Source: Candidatus Frankia alpina
GTDB lineage: Bacteria; Actinomycetota; Actinomycetes; Frankiales; Frankiaceae
Direction: 5' to 3'
NCBI RefSeq assembly: GCF_902806485.1
Contig: NZ_CADCWT010000021.1
Coordinates: 1 to 36,252, forward strand
Length of the DNA: 36,252 bases
The position numbers and the translations under genes are program-made. Of the stretch, positions 1 through 8,522 are shown in pieces (within the stretch, counting starts at the first letter, position 1; each line of letters begins with the position of its first letter). Below the pieces are notes generated by a model. It saw only the letters and a list, made by a program, of their open reading frames with translations, was not told the DNA's origin and did not search any database.

Positions 1-143
1 AGACACACGCCGTTGACGGCGATGGAGGCGCCGTGGGTCGCGTCCGCCAGTACGGTTTGACAGGCGATGGTGAGCGCCGCTGACTCCGGCCGCGCATCTA
101 CCGCAGCCACTACACCAAGCTCTTCAACGATGCCGGTGAACAT
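1..143 (-). CDS. ribE: Riboflavin synthase alpha subunit, N-terminal 47 residues (cut by window edge)
   Basis: Riboflavin synthase joins two 6,7-dimethyl-8-ribityllumazine molecules to give riboflavin, the last step of the pathway. Reading the minus strand from ATG at 143-141 gives MFTGIVEELG, the family's signature start, and then GASIAVNGVCL, which matches the conserved first lumazine-binding barrel. The rest lies outside the window. The frame is open to the edge. A plausible ribosome-binding site, GAAGGG, lies 9 bases before the ATG. An FMN riboswitch sits upstream, so expression is probably shut down when FMN is plentiful. The gene is too short here to judge anything about its C-terminal half, but the N-terminus is distinctive enough for a firm call. 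Confidence 0.93.
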   Translation of the reverse strand, partial: MFTGIVEELGVVAAVDARPESAALTIACQTVLADATHGASIAVNGVC

Positions 144-172
144 CCGACCGCGCCCTTCGGTCCCGGGCACCG

Positions 173-196
173 CCCCCCGGTTTTTTTTGGGGGGGG
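173..196 (-). other. C8-A8-CC-G6 homopolymer hairpin in the ribE leader
   Basis: On the minus strand this stretch reads eight C, eight A, two C, then six G. The C and G runs can pair around an A-rich loop, about 30 bases before the ribE start. It lies between the FMN riboswitch and the start codon, where an expression platform is expected. On the plus strand a short CCGGG/CCCGG stem followed by eight T (163-188) resembles an intrinsic terminator facing the other way. A role is inferred from position only. Homopolymers this pure are also prone to sequencing error and slippage. Confidence 0.5.
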
Positions 197-274
197 TTGC
201 CACGCGGAACCTGCCGGCATGGACACGCCGGCGCGCACCCGAGGACGGCCGCGACCGCCCACGGGCACTCGGCC

Positions 275-405
275 CGCGCGCGTCCTCCCATCCGGACTTT
301 GACCGTCGGTCCCGGAATTCCACCGAGTCAACCGTCCCAATGTCTGCGGACGGGTCGCGGACTATCACCGCCGGCTCGGAGTTTCACCGACCCCGGAGCG
401 CGCGT
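275..405 (-). ncRNA. FMN riboswitch (RFN element)
   Basis: The minus strand carries the conserved blocks of the RFN element in order: GGTGAAACTCCG, CCGGCGGTGATAGTCCGCGA, GGTGGAATTCCGGGACCGAC, and AGTCCGGATGGGAGGAC at 299-283. The outer helix P1 is visible as CGCGCGCTCC pairing with GGACGCGCGCG. This family binds FMN and lowers expression of riboflavin genes. It lies 132 bases before ribE. In high-GC actinobacteria these elements usually act on translation initiation. I see no minus-strand T-run after it that would make a clear terminator. Confidence 0.95.
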
Positions 406-412
406 GCTGCTG

Positions 413-441
413 GTTGTACTGGCCTAAGTCTGACATACGAA
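413..441 (-). promoter_or_regulatory. Possible promoter for the riboswitch-ribE transcript
   Basis: On the minus strand TTCGTA (441-436) and TACAAC (418-413) are separated by 17 bases. Initiation a few bases downstream would place the transcript start just ahead of riboswitch helix P1. The -35 match is weak, so the call rests mostly on spacing and position. ribE could also be read through from ribD. Confidence 0.3.
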
Positions 442-521
442 GCGGCCACACGCCGCCCTCAGCAACGTGACCAAGGTCATGGCCGGCGGCCGAATACCAG
501 GTCGGGCGCCCCGGGCGACGC

Positions 522-1028
522 TCAGCCGAGCGGGAGGTGGCTGTTGACCGCCCGGACATCCGTGGCGAGCGCCGGGAGTTCGACCACCTCGACGCCGGCC
601 GCAGACAGCCGTTCCGCACCGTCGCAGTCGACGAACAGCGACGGCTCACGCCAGGCGAACACCACCCGGCCAATCCCGGCGGCGAGGATGAGTTCCGTGC
701 AGGTCCGCGGCCGCGACGCCCGAGCGCTGCATGGCTCCAGCGAGCTGTACACCGTGGCCACAGCCAGATCGACAACGGCGGCCCGGTCTGTGCCGGCGGC
801 CAGGCGGCGCAGCGCGACCTCCTCGGCGTGGTCGTGCGGCTCCTGCGCCCGAGAGTAGCCGTCGGCGAGCAGGGTCCCGTCAGCCGCCACGATCATCGCG
901 CCGACCGAGAACGCCGTGGTCGACGGCGGGCAGCGGCGTCCGAGCTCGACCGCGCGGGCCAGCCAGTAGCGGTCCCCGCCGGGCCCCGGAGGCGGGCCGT
1001 CGGGGCGCGACGGCACGGACGTCGTCAC
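522..1028 (-). CDS. ribD: RibD-type pyrimidine deaminase, deaminase domain only
   Basis: Family role: deaminates 2,5-diamino-6-ribosylamino-4(3H)-pyrimidinone 5'-phosphate, the second step of riboflavin synthesis. The product is 168 aa. Zinc-site motifs are HAEE (H67, E69) and EPC (C100) with a second cysteine at C110 in a [10 protein letters not shown] context, all typical of the RibD deaminase half. Full RibD proteins run to about 350 aa with a reductase domain. None is present here, so the reductase must be encoded elsewhere. The GTG start at 1028-1026 overlaps the rpe stop as GTGA, which favours it over the longer open frame upstream, whose extra residues are an arginine-rich antisense-like stretch. 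Another cytidine-deaminase-like substrate is possible, but the riboflavin neighbours favour RibD. Confidence 0.82.
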   Translation of the reverse strand: MTTSVPSRPDGPPPGPGGDRYWLARAVELGRRCPPSTTAFSVGAMIVAADGTLLADGYSRAQEPHDHAEEVALRRLAAGTDRAAVVDLAVATVYSSLEPCSARASRPRTCTELILAAGIGRVVFAWREPSLFVDCDGAERLSAAGVEVVELPALATDVRAVNSHLPLG

Positions 1029-1735
1029 GCGGGGTCGGCGACCGCGCGAGCGGGCGGTGCAGTCAGCCGGGGGGCGACCCGCAGCGCCTGGGCGCGCAGC
1101 TTCTCGACGGCCTCGCCGGGATCGGCCGCGCCGAAGACCGCCGTGCCGGCGACGAAGACGTCGACCCCGGCAACCGCGGCCAGCTCGACGGTTTCCTCGT
1201 TGACCCCACCGTCGATCTGCAGCCACAGGTCCAGGCCGCGGTCGTCGATCAGCCGGCGAGCCGCCTCGATCTTCGGCAGCACCTCGGTCATGAACTTCTG
1301 GCCACCGAATCCGGGCTCGATCGTCATCAGCAGCAGCAGGTCGAAGCGGTGCAGGTCGTCGAGGTAGTGCTCAACCGGAGTGTTCGGCTTCACAGCGAGA
1401 CCGGTACGGGCGCCGGCGGCCCGGATCGCCGCGGTGGTCCGGGGCAGGTCGGACACGGCCTCGGCGTGAATGGTCACGTTCGCCGCGCCACGCTCGGCGT
1501 AGTCGGCGGCCCAGCGATCCGGATTCTCGATCATGAGATGGCAGTCGAGCGGGGTCTGTGTCACCGACCGCAACGCCGTCACCGCGTCCGGGGAGAACGC
1601 CAGGTTCGGGACGAAGTGGTAGTCCATAACGTCGACGTGCAGCCAGTCGGCCCGTCCCTCGACCGCGACGGCGGCGTCGGCCAGTCGGCCAAAGTCCGCG
1701 GCGAGCAGGCTGGGATAGATCTGTGCGGTTGCCAC
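1025..1735 (-). CDS. rpe: Ribulose-phosphate 3-epimerase
   Basis: Interconverts ribulose 5-phosphate and xylulose 5-phosphate in the pentose phosphate pathway, and controls the ribulose 5-phosphate pool that riboflavin synthesis draws on. The 236-aa TIM-barrel protein has the usual length plus a short C-terminal tail. Landmarks are SLLAADF near residue 10, [12 protein letters not shown] (33-44) with the metal/catalytic Asp at 35, [24 protein letters not shown] and [10 protein letters not shown] with the second catalytic Asp. The usual Gly after VMD is Tyr here. The start is GTG at 1735. Its stop overlaps ribD by four bases, so the two are translationally coupled. Confidence 0.95.
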   Translation of the reverse strand: MATAQIYPSLLAADFGRLADAAVAVEGRADWLHVDVMDYHFVPNLAFSPDAVTALRSVTQTPLDCHLMIENPDRWAADYAERGAANVTIHAEAVSDLPRTTAAIRAAGARTGLAVKPNTPVEHYLDDLHRFDLLLLMTIEPGFGGQKFMTEVLPKIEAARRLIDDRGLDLWLQIDGGVNEETVELAAVAGVDVFVAGTAVFGAADPGEAVEKLRAQALRVAPRLTAPPARAVADPA

Positions 1736-1818
1736 CCCGCGAGACTATCGACTCAATCGGCGCACGCCCCGAGCCGTTCGACACCTCCGCGCTCGGGCCT
1801 CGGCCGCACGCCGGGCCC

Positions 1819-1844
1819 GGGGCAGGCGGTCGGGGCAGGCGGTC
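1819..1844. repeat. Tandem 13-bp direct repeat, two copies
   Basis: GGGGCAGGCGGTC occurs twice head to tail in the 147-bp gap between rsmB and rpe. It has no evident function and may simply be slippage in GC-rich DNA. Confidence 0.6.
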
Positions 1845-1882
1845 GGCCGACTCGCCGCCGGCGCCTGCCCACCTGCGCGGGC

Positions 1883-3379
1883 TCAGTTCTGGTTGCGGCG
1901 CAGCAGCGCCATGAACATCGCGTCCGTGCCGTGCCGGTGCGGCCAGAGCTGGACGAACGGCCCGGATCCGAGCGCGTCGACCTCCGGCAAGGCGAGCCGG
2001 GCGTCGAGCACGGAGGTGTCCGCGCGCTGGCCGGTCACCTGGCGGACCACCTCGACAGTCTCCGCCGGATGCGGGGAGCAGGTCGCGTAGGCGACCACGC
2101 CGCCGGGTCGGACCAGGTCCAGTGCGGCGACGAGCAGGGCGCTCTGCAACGGCACGAGGGCGGCCAGGTCGCCGGGGATGCGCCGCCAGCGGGCCTCCGG
2201 GCGGCGGCGCAGCGCGCCGAGCCCGGTGCAGGGCACGTCGACGAGCACCCGATCGGCGCTGCCCGCGGGCAACGGGGCCGCCCGCCCGTCCGCGCGCACC
2301 ACCCAGGCCCGCGGCTCCCCCGCCAGCGACCGCGCCACCAGGCCGGCCCGGGTGGCGCGAGGCTCAAGTGCGAGCAGGCTCGCCCCGGCCCCGAGCGCCG
2401 CCCCGGATGGGGGCGCCGGCTCGGAAACCGACGCCGGCTCGGGCCCGGCGCCCGAGCGGTCGGTGAGCAGGCCGGCGAGCAACGCCGCCTTGCCGCCGGG
2501 GCCCGCGCACAGGTCGACGGTCAGCCCGCGGTCCCGGCCGACCGTCGCCGTCCGGGCCAGAGCGAGCGCCACGAGCTGGCTGCCCTCGTCCTGCACCGCC
2601 GCGAGCCCGGACGCCACCGTCGGCAGCCGCCCGGGATCACCGCCGTCGAGGCGTACCGCGAACGGCGAATAGAGGCCGGGGGCCGCGACCAGCCCCTCCT
2701 GGGCGGCCTCGGCGAGCAGGCGCTCCCGGTCGGTGCGGCCCGGCCGGGCGACCAGATGCACCGCCGGCCGCTCGTCGTCGGCGGCGAGGGCCGCGCGGGT
2801 CTCGTCGAGGTCGTCACCGAGCACCTCGGCGACAACCTCGACGATCCACCGCGGATGGGCGTTCACCACCGCGAGATGGCCGATCGGGTCGGCATCGAAG
2901 CGGGGGGCGCCGAGCAGCTGGGCGAGGTCCCCGCCCGACTCCGCGATCCGGGCTGCCACCCGGCGCATCACCGCGTTCGCGAACCGGATCGGGCGCTCGC
3001 CGCTGGTCGCCCGGACGAGGTCCACGGTGCTGGCCACCGCGGCCCGGGCGGGCACCCGGGTACGCAGCAGCTGGTAGGCGCCGAGCCGCAGCGCGTCGCG
3101 CAGCGGCGGGTCGATGTCGCGCACGGGTCGGCTCGTGGCCGTGTCGAGCAGCCCGTCGAGGGTTCCCTGGGCGCGCAGCGCCCCGTAGGCGAGTTCGGTG
3201 ACGAAGCCGCGATCGCGGGCCGGCAGCCCGCTGCCGGCGAGCAGCGAGGGCAGGAGCAGGTTGGCGTAGGAGCCGCGCTCGTCGACCGCCCGCAGTACCT
3301 CCCAGGCCAGCCGGCGGGGCCGGTCGACGGCGGCGGGCGGGCGCGCCCCGCGGGTGCCCGGTGACCCGGCCGGGCTCAT
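1883..3379 (-). CDS. rsmB: 16S rRNA (cytosine-967-C5)-methyltransferase RsmB
   Basis: The predicted 498-aa protein methylates C967 of 16S rRNA using S-adenosylmethionine. The N-terminal part (from about residue 18, [19 protein letters not shown]) is the NusB-like RNA-binding domain. The C-terminal part is the Rossmann methyltransferase. It shows the SAM-binding [18 protein letters not shown], motif [20 protein letters not shown] and motif [10 protein letters not shown]; the two cysteines are the release and catalytic residues of the family. A Pro/Ala/Gly-rich insert lies after the SAM motif. The ATG start overlaps the fmt stop as ATGA, so fmt and rsmB are coupled. The much longer open frame running into fmt is a frame shadow. 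The fmt-rsmB pair is common in bacteria. Confidence 0.95.
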   Translation of the reverse strand: MSPAGSPGTRGARPPAAVDRPRRLAWEVLRAVDERGSYANLLLPSLLAGSGLPARDRGFVTELAYGALRAQGTLDGLLDTATSRPVRDIDPPLRDALRLGAYQLLRTRVPARAAVASTVDLVRATSGERPIRFANAVMRRVAARIAESGGDLAQLLGAPRFDADPIGHLAVVNAHPRWIVEVVAEVLGDDLDETRAALAADDERPAVHLVARPGRTDRERLLAEAAQEGLVAAPGLYSPFAVRLDGGDPGRLPTVASGLAAVQDEGSQLVALALARTATVGRDRGLTVDLCAGPGGKAALLAGLLTDRSGAGPEPASVSEPAPPSGAALGAGASLLALEPRATRAGLVARSLAGEPRAWVVRADGRAAPLPAGSADRVLVDVPCTGLGALRRRPEARWRRIPGDLAALVPLQSALLVAALDLVRPGGVVAYATCSPHPAETVEVVRQVTGQRADTSVLDARLALPEVDALGSGPFVQLWPHRHGTDAMFMALLRRNQN

Positions 3380-4353
3380 GCGGCTCCCCCACCGCCGGCG
3401 GGTGCCCCCGCCGGCGCACGCAGGACGTCCTCGTCGGTCAGGCGCGCCCCTCGGACCCAGTCGGCGGCCTTCATCGGCCCTCGGCCCTCGGGTCGCACCT
3501 CGCCGAGCAGCACCGGGCCTGTCCCGGTGCCCACGGCGACCGCGCCGTCGGTGAGCGCCGCCAACCGACCCGGCACCAGTTCGTCCGGCGCGTTCTGCGC
3601 CCCGGCGCGCACCGGACCTATTTTGAGCCGCCGGTCCCGGAACATCGTCCAGGCTCCGGGTGCGGGCGTCGCCGCCCGGGTCAACCGGTCCACGACGACC
3701 GCCGGCAGGGTCCAGTCGATCAGCACATCCTGGGCGGTCAGCTTCGGCGCAAACGATATTCCCTCGGCGGGCTGGGGCGCGGCCTGCAGAGTTCCGTCGT
3801 CGATGCCGTTCATGACCGCGGCGAGCAGGTGCGCACCGGACTCCGCGAGCCGGTCGAGCAGGTCGCCGGAGGTGTCGGTGGGGCGGACCCGCTCGGTGAC
3901 GACGCCGAACACCGGGCCGGAGTCCATCGCCGGTTCGATCTGGAACACGCTGGCGCCGGTGAGGTCGTCGCCGGCCAGCACGGTCCGCTGCACCGGGGCC
4001 GCGCCGCGGTAGGCCGGCAGCAGTGAGAAGTGCAGGTTCACCCAGCCGTGGGGGGGAATCGCCAACGCCTCCCGGGGCAGCAGGGCGCCGTAGGCGACGA
4101 CCGGGCAGCAGTCGGGTGCCAGCTCGGTGAGCGCCGCGAGGAAGTCCGGGTCGCGCGGCCGCTCCGGGCTGAGCACCGGGATGCCGGCCTCGTCGGCAAG
4201 CAGGTGCACGGGCGGCGGTTTGATCTTCCGGCCCCGGCCGACGGGACGGTCGGGACGGGTGACGACCGCGACCACGTCGTGGCGCGGGCTGTCGATCAAC
4301 GCCCGCAGGCTGGGCAGGGCGACCGCCGGTGTGCCGGCGAAAACTAGACGCAT
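3376..4353 (-). CDS. fmt: Methionyl-tRNA formyltransferase
   Basis: Transfers a formyl group from 10-formyltetrahydrofolate to initiator Met-tRNA. The 325-aa length is normal. The N-terminal hydrolase fold starts [20 protein letters not shown]. The active-site triad falls at N106, H108 ([18 protein letters not shown]) and D144 (MDSGPVF), the same numbers as in the E. coli enzyme. The C-terminal tRNA-binding barrel starts near residue 205. The ATG at 4353 is the only sensible start, since it leads straight into the conserved first strand. Its stop overlaps rsmB. A 546-bp gap separates it from priA, so it may have its own promoter. Confidence 0.96.
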   Translation of the reverse strand: MRLVFAGTPAVALPSLRALIDSPRHDVVAVVTRPDRPVGRGRKIKPPPVHLLADEAGIPVLSPERPRDPDFLAALTELAPDCCPVVAYGALLPREALAIPPHGWVNLHFSLLPAYRGAAPVQRTVLAGDDLTGASVFQIEPAMDSGPVFGVVTERVRPTDTSGDLLDRLAESGAHLLAAVMNGIDDGTLQAAPQPAEGISFAPKLTAQDVLIDWTLPAVVVDRLTRAATPAPGAWTMFRDRRLKIGPVRAGAQNAPDELVPGRLAALTDGAVAVGTGTGPVLLGEVRPEGRGPMKAADWVRGARLTDEDVLRAPAGAPAGGGGAA

Positions 4354-4899
4354 ACGCGAGCACCGATCCGCCGCGACGCCATGCGGACGCCGCGGCCGTC
4401 TACGGGGGCATGATCCGAGCTGTTCGGGCTGGCCAGGGACCGTCCGCCGTCGCCCGCGGGCGGGGACACGGGCGGCGTCCTCGGGCCTGCCGCTGCCGAC
4501 CGTATCGCGGGCGGCCGCCGCTGTGACGGACGGTCGGCCTCGTCGGCGGACGGGGTTGTCTCGAGGACTCGACGAGCTGGCGATCCTACTCGTGTCGCTA
4601 CGCTGTCGCTGGCCCGTTCCTCACCTCCGCGGGGCCGACACTGTGATGCCCCCAGCTCGGCCGGCGATGCCCGCGGGGTCTGGGCCGCCCCCAGTTCGGC
4701 GCGCCCATCGGCCGCCACCCCTCGCGCATCCTTCTGTGACCAGTCGCGCACGGAGCCGTGCCGAGGTTTAGCCACGGTTTTCGGCGCTGAAACCGTGGCT
4801 AATCCTCGGCATGATCTGGCCGGGAAGCGGGCGGGCGGGGAAGCGGGCGGCAGTGGCCAGGGCCACTGCGGGCTGCAGTCGGCGGTGACGGGCTCGCCG
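4354..4899. other. 546-bp gap between priA and fmt, no gene seen
   Basis: This is the longest non-coding stretch between genes in the window. Open frames crossing it on either strand have Arg/Pro/Ala-rich compositions typical of chance frames in GC-rich DNA, and resemble no family I know. The only structured element I see is the long palindrome at 4759-4811. An fmt promoter presumably lies here, but I cannot pick a convincing one. Confidence 0.6.
4759..4811. repeat. Long near-perfect palindrome (22-base arms, 9-base loop)
   Basis: Arms 4759-4780 and 4790-4811 pair at 21 of 22 positions around the loop TCGGCGCTG. The arm begins TGCCGAGG and ends GCCACGGTTT, with one mismatch between. The palindrome lies 88 bases beyond the priA stop and over 400 bases before fmt. 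It could be the priA transcription terminator, but there is no T-run on either side. Its length and near-perfect symmetry also fit a repetitive extragenic palindrome or the remains of a miniature mobile element. Only a copy count across the genome could separate these. Confidence 0.75.
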
Positions 4900-7194
4900 T
4901 CAGCCGATGACGAGCGGATCAAGTTGGACGCGCAGGCCGGCGGTGCTCCGGCGGGTGCCGAGGACGCCGCGGGCCTCGTGCAGCGCGGCGGCGAGGGCCA
5001 CGCCGCGCTCGCGGGGCACCCGGATGAGCAGGCGTTCAATCTCCACCTCGCCCGGCCCGCCGGCTCGCGAGCCGCCGCCCAGCACGGGCCCGGCCGCGGG
5101 CTCGGGCCGGCCGCCACGCCGGCGGCCGCGACCGCCCGGAGCCGCTGCCGCCCGGGCGGGGGGTGCGGGCGGCAGCGGCACGGGGCCCAGCAGGCCGGCG
5201 CCCTCGGGCAGGCGGGTGACGGCGAGCAGCTCGGCGACGGCCGCGGCACTGCCTTCCACGGTGGCCATCCGGGTTGCCGGCGGGAACCCGAGTTCGGCGC
5301 GTTCGTCGGCCTCCCGGGCGGCGAAGGTCGCGGGATCCCAGCGGATCAGCGCCTGTACGACCGGGAGCCCCGCGTCGGCGGACACGATGACCCGCCCACC
5401 GCGTGGCGCCGGGCGGGCCAGCGCCGCCGCCGCCACCCAGCGCCGCAGGGTGATCTCGGCGGCCCGCAGGTCGGGACGGCCAAGCAGAGCCCAGCCGTCG
5501 AGGAGCAGCACCGCGCCGTACCCGCCGGCGGCGACCGGCTCGGCGCCGGGGGTGGAGATGACGAGCGCCGGCTCCGCGGGGACGGTGGCGAGCACGCCGT
5601 CGCGACCCGAGGTCCGCACCGGGACGCCGGGGAAGGCCCGGCCCAACTCCTCGGCGGTGCGCCGGTCCCCCGTCACCGAGGCCCGCAGCCGCTCGCTCGA
5701 ACACGACGGACACCGCCAGACCGCCGCCCCGACCACGCCACCCGCCCCACCCCGAGCGGCGGGCACGGGACGGCCGCACCACTGGCAGGTCAGCACGCCG
5801 GCGCCGGAAGACCGGCCCAGCGGGCCCTGGCAGTGCCGGCAGCGGGCAGGACGCCGGCAGTCCGCGCACGCCAGTGAGGGGTGGTAGCCGCGCCGGGGCA
5901 CCTGGACCAGCACTGGGGCGCCGGCGGCCAGCGCCTGGCGGGCCGTGCGGACCGCGAGCGAGGGCAGCCGCGCCGCGCGGGCGGCGGGATCGCGGGCGTA
6001 CTCGTGGTCCGAACCGGTCGCCTCGACGCGGGGGGCGAGCCCCCGGACCTCGGACAGGGGCAGCGCCAGCGGGTGGGCCCAGCCGCCACGGACGAGCGCC
6101 TCGGCCTCCGTTGTCGGGCAGAAGCCACCGATCAGCAGTGCGCAGCCGTCCTGGCGGGCGCGCAGTACGGCGACGTCGCGGGTGTGCGGGTAGGGGGCCA
6201 GCGGCTCGGCATGCAGCTCGTCCCCGTCGTCCCACACGACCAGCAGGCCGAGGTCGGCCACGGGGGCGAAGACCGCGGCCCGGGTGCCCACCACGACCCG
6301 GGCCTGCCCACGGGCGGCCGCGAGGAAGGCGCCATAGCGGCGGGACGGGCCGAGGTCGGCCCGCAGGGCGACGGTGATCTCGCGCCCGACCACCTCGACC
6401 AGCGCGGCCTCCACTCGATCGACGTCGCGGTGGTCGGGAACGACGACGATCGCACCGCGGCCCGACCGCACCGCGGCGCCGACCACGGCGGCGATCATCG
6501 CCGGCCAGGCGGGGCCGGGCGGCGCCCACCACACGGCACGCGGTGACCGGCCTGCAGCCAGCGCCGCGAGCATCGACGGTCCGGCGGGATAGCGCGCCCA
6601 CTCCCCCAGTTCGGCGGAGATGGTCGCCGGTGGGGAAGTCGCCGGTGGGGAAGGATCGGCCGCCGGTTCGCCGGGAGTGGCCTCGGGCATCGCGGTGGCG
6701 GTTCGCGGCGGCGCGTGGGTGGTCTCGGTACGGCCGTGGCGGGGTGGGACGGCGAGGCGGAGGACGTCGGCCAGTGTGCCGGCGTAGCGGTCCGCCACGG
6801 TGCGGGCGAGCCGGGCGATCGACTCGGACAGCACCGGCTCCGGCGAGACCGACCGCTCGAGCGGGGCAAGCCGGCCGGGGTGCTCCGAGGCCGCCCGCCG
6901 CTCCAGGACGAATCCGTCGACCTGCCGGCCGGCGAAGCGGACCCGGACCCGGGAGCCGGGCACGGCCGCCGCGGCGAGATCGGCCGGGACGAGGTAGTCG
7001 AAGGGACGGTCGAGGTGGGTCAGCGGGGTGTCGACCGCGACCCTGGCCACAGGCAGCTCCGCAGCCGGCGGGGACGGCGCACCAAGACCGCGGGCCCGCC
7101 CCGACCCGGCGCGCGCACCCGATCCCCGGCCCGGCCGCGGTGGCCCGGCCGGCCCCGGGCCAAGGCCGGGGATCGTGTCGGGCCGCTCGGTCAT
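4900..7194 (-). CDS. priA: PriA-like replication restart protein lacking helicase motifs
   Basis: A 764-aa PriA homologue. PriA recognises stalled forks and reloads the replisome. The N-terminal 3'-DNA-binding domain is clear at about residues 51-100 (VAVDTPLTHLDRPFDYLVP, then VRVRFAGRQVDGFVLERR). The zinc domain (442-500) keeps eight cysteines in four CxxC pairs: CADC, CRHC, CQWC, CPSC. The ATPase core is degenerate. Where Walker A (GxTGSGKT) should be there is WWAPPGPAWPA (222-232), and the DEEH box is replaced by WDDGDELHAE (321-330). This loss is known for actinobacterial PriA, annotated as probable PriA without helicase activity. It probably works as a structural loader. The ATG at 7194 is preferred to one 15 codons upstream because the extra residues look non-coding. 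The first 45 residues are Pro/Gly/Arg-rich. Confidence 0.9.
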   Translation of the reverse strand: MTERPDTIPGLGPGPAGPPRPGRGSGARAGSGRARGLGAPSPPAAELPVARVAVDTPLTHLDRPFDYLVPADLAAAAVPGSRVRVRFAGRQVDGFVLERRAASEHPGRLAPLERSVSPEPVLSESIARLARTVADRYAGTLADVLRLAVPPRHGRTETTHAPPRTATAMPEATPGEPAADPSPPATSPPATISAELGEWARYPAGPSMLAALAAGRSPRAVWWAPPGPAWPAMIAAVVGAAVRSGRGAIVVVPDHRDVDRVEAALVEVVGREITVALRADLGPSRRYGAFLAAARGQARVVVGTRAAVFAPVADLGLLVVWDDGDELHAEPLAPYPHTRDVAVLRARQDGCALLIGGFCPTTEAEALVRGGWAHPLALPLSEVRGLAPRVEATGSDHEYARDPAARAARLPSLAVRTARQALAAGAPVLVQVPRRGYHPSLACADCRRPARCRHCQGPLGRSSGAGVLTCQWCGRPVPAARGGAGGVVGAAVWRCPSCSSERLRASVTGDRRTAEELGRAFPGVPVRTSGRDGVLATVPAEPALVISTPGAEPVAAGGYGAVLLLDGWALLGRPDLRAAEITLRRWVAAAALARPAPRGGRVIVSADAGLPVVQALIRWDPATFAAREADERAELGFPPATRMATVEGSAAAVAELLAVTRLPEGAGLLGPVPLPPAPPARAAAAPGGRGRRRGGRPEPAAGPVLGGGSRAGGPGEVEIERLLIRVPRERGVALAAALHEARGVLGTRRSTAGLRVQLDPLVIG

Positions 7195-7284
7195 GTGGGC
7201 ATTAGTACCAGGTCCCGCCGACAGGATCGGCCGGCCCACGGCCCCGCCTGGTCACGGAGGCGAGTCGACCGTGCGCTCGAGGCG

Positions 7285-8481
7285 TCAGCCCTTGACCGCG
7301 CGCTGGAGAGCCTCGGCGCGCGAGGTGGACTCCCAGGTGAAGTCGAGCTCGGGGCGGCCGAAGTGCCCGTAGGCGGCGGTCTGGGCGTAGAGCGGGCGCA
7401 GCAGGTCCAGGTCACGGATGATGGCCGCCGGACGCAGGTCGAAAACCTGGGTCACGGCGTCCTGGATCTGCTCCTCGGGAACCGTGCCGGTGCCGAAGGT
7501 CTCGACGAACAGGCCGACCGGGTGCGCCTTGCCGATGGCGTAGGCGACCTGCACCTCGCAGGCGCTGGCGAGGCCGGCGGCGACCACGTTCTTGGCGACC
7601 CAGCGCAGGGCGTAGGCGGCCGAGCGGTCGACCTTGGACGGGTCCTTGCCTGAGAAGGCGCCGCCGCCGTGCCGGGCGTAACCGCCGTAGGTGTCGACGA
7701 TGATCTTGCGACCGGTCAGGCCTGCGTCGCCCATCGGGCCGCCGATCTCGAAACGGCCGGTAGAGTTGATCAGCAGGCGGCGGCCCTCGGTGGAGATGTC
7801 GAGCAGCGCCAGCTCCGGCTCGACGACGTACTCGGCGATGTCGGGCGCGAGCAGCGTGTCGAGGTCGATGTCGGCGGCGTGCTGGGTGGAGACGACGACC
7901 GTGTCGAGGCGGACGGGCTTGCCGTCGGCGTACTCGATGGTCACCTGGGTCTTGCCGTCCGGGCGCAGGTAGCCAACCTGGCCGTCCTTGCGGACCGCGG
8001 ACAGCCGCCTCGCGAGGCGGTGCGCCAGCGCGATCGGCAGCGGCATGAGCTCGGGGGTCTGGTCACAGGCGAAGCCGAACATCAGGCCCTGGTCCCCGGC
8101 GCCCTGGCGGTCGAGCTCGTCCTCGTTGGAGCCCTCGACGCGGGACTCGTGGGCGGTGTCGACGCCCTGGGCGATGTCCGCTGACTGCGCGCCGATGGAG
8201 ACGCTGACGCCGCAGGAGGCGCCGTCGAACCCCTTCTTCGACGAGTCGTAGCCGATCTCCAGGATGCGCTCGCGGACGACCGCGGCGATGTCGACGTAAG
8301 TCTTGGTGGTGACCTCACCGGCGACGTGCACCTGGCCCGTCGTGATGAGCGTTTCCACCGCGACCCGGCTCTTCGGGTCATCCTTGATCATTGCATCGAG
8401 GATCGAGTCACTGATCTGGTCAGCGATCTTGTCCGGATGCCCTTCGGTGACGGACTCGGACGTGAACAGGCGCGTCGCCAC
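7285..8481 (-). CDS. metK: S-adenosylmethionine synthetase
   Basis: Makes S-adenosylmethionine from methionine and ATP, the methyl donor for enzymes such as RsmB nearby. The 398-aa length is normal. Signatures are the N-terminal [20 protein letters not shown] (ATP site), [12 protein letters not shown] (substrate loop) and the glycine-rich [19 protein letters not shown]. The start is GTG at 8481. Only 41 bases separate it from the coaBC stop, so co-transcription with coaBC is likely. That gap is too short for any SAM riboswitch, and I see none. Confidence 0.97.
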   Translation of the reverse strand: MATRLFTSESVTEGHPDKIADQISDSILDAMIKDDPKSRVAVETLITTGQVHVAGEVTTKTYVDIAAVVRERILEIGYDSSKKGFDGASCGVSVSIGAQSADIAQGVDTAHESRVEGSNEDELDRQGAGDQGLMFGFACDQTPELMPLPIALAHRLARRLSAVRKDGQVGYLRPDGKTQVTIEYADGKPVRLDTVVVSTQHAADIDLDTLLAPDIAEYVVEPELALLDISTEGRRLLINSTGRFEIGGPMGDAGLTGRKIIVDTYGGYARHGGGAFSGKDPSKVDRSAAYALRWVAKNVVAAGLASACEVQVAYAIGKAHPVGLFVETFGTGTVPEEQIQDAVTQVFDLRPAAIIRDLDLLRPLYAQTAAYGHFGRPELDFTWESTSRAEALQRAVKG

Positions 8482-8522
8482 TGGTCTAACCCCCTGGGAG
8501 ATCCGGTTGATTCCGACGAAGC

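Noticed and set aside
731..3364. An 877-codon plus-strand open frame opposite ribD, rpe and rsmB
   Set aside because: Low-complexity Arg/Gly/Ala composition and no domain; the minus strand holds three well-recognised genes across the same span.
4759..4811. tRNA or small structured RNA at the palindrome
   Set aside because: It is a single hairpin without a cloverleaf, acceptor end or anticodon arm.
4344..5249. A 301-codon minus-strand frame across the priA-fmt gap
   Set aside because: It overlaps the 3' end of priA in another frame and is Pro/Ala/Arg-rich without similarity to anything I know, so I treat the gap as non-coding.
8482..8522. Possible SAM riboswitch before metK
   Set aside because: Only 41 bases lie between coaBC and metK, too few for any known SAM riboswitch, and no conserved core is visible.
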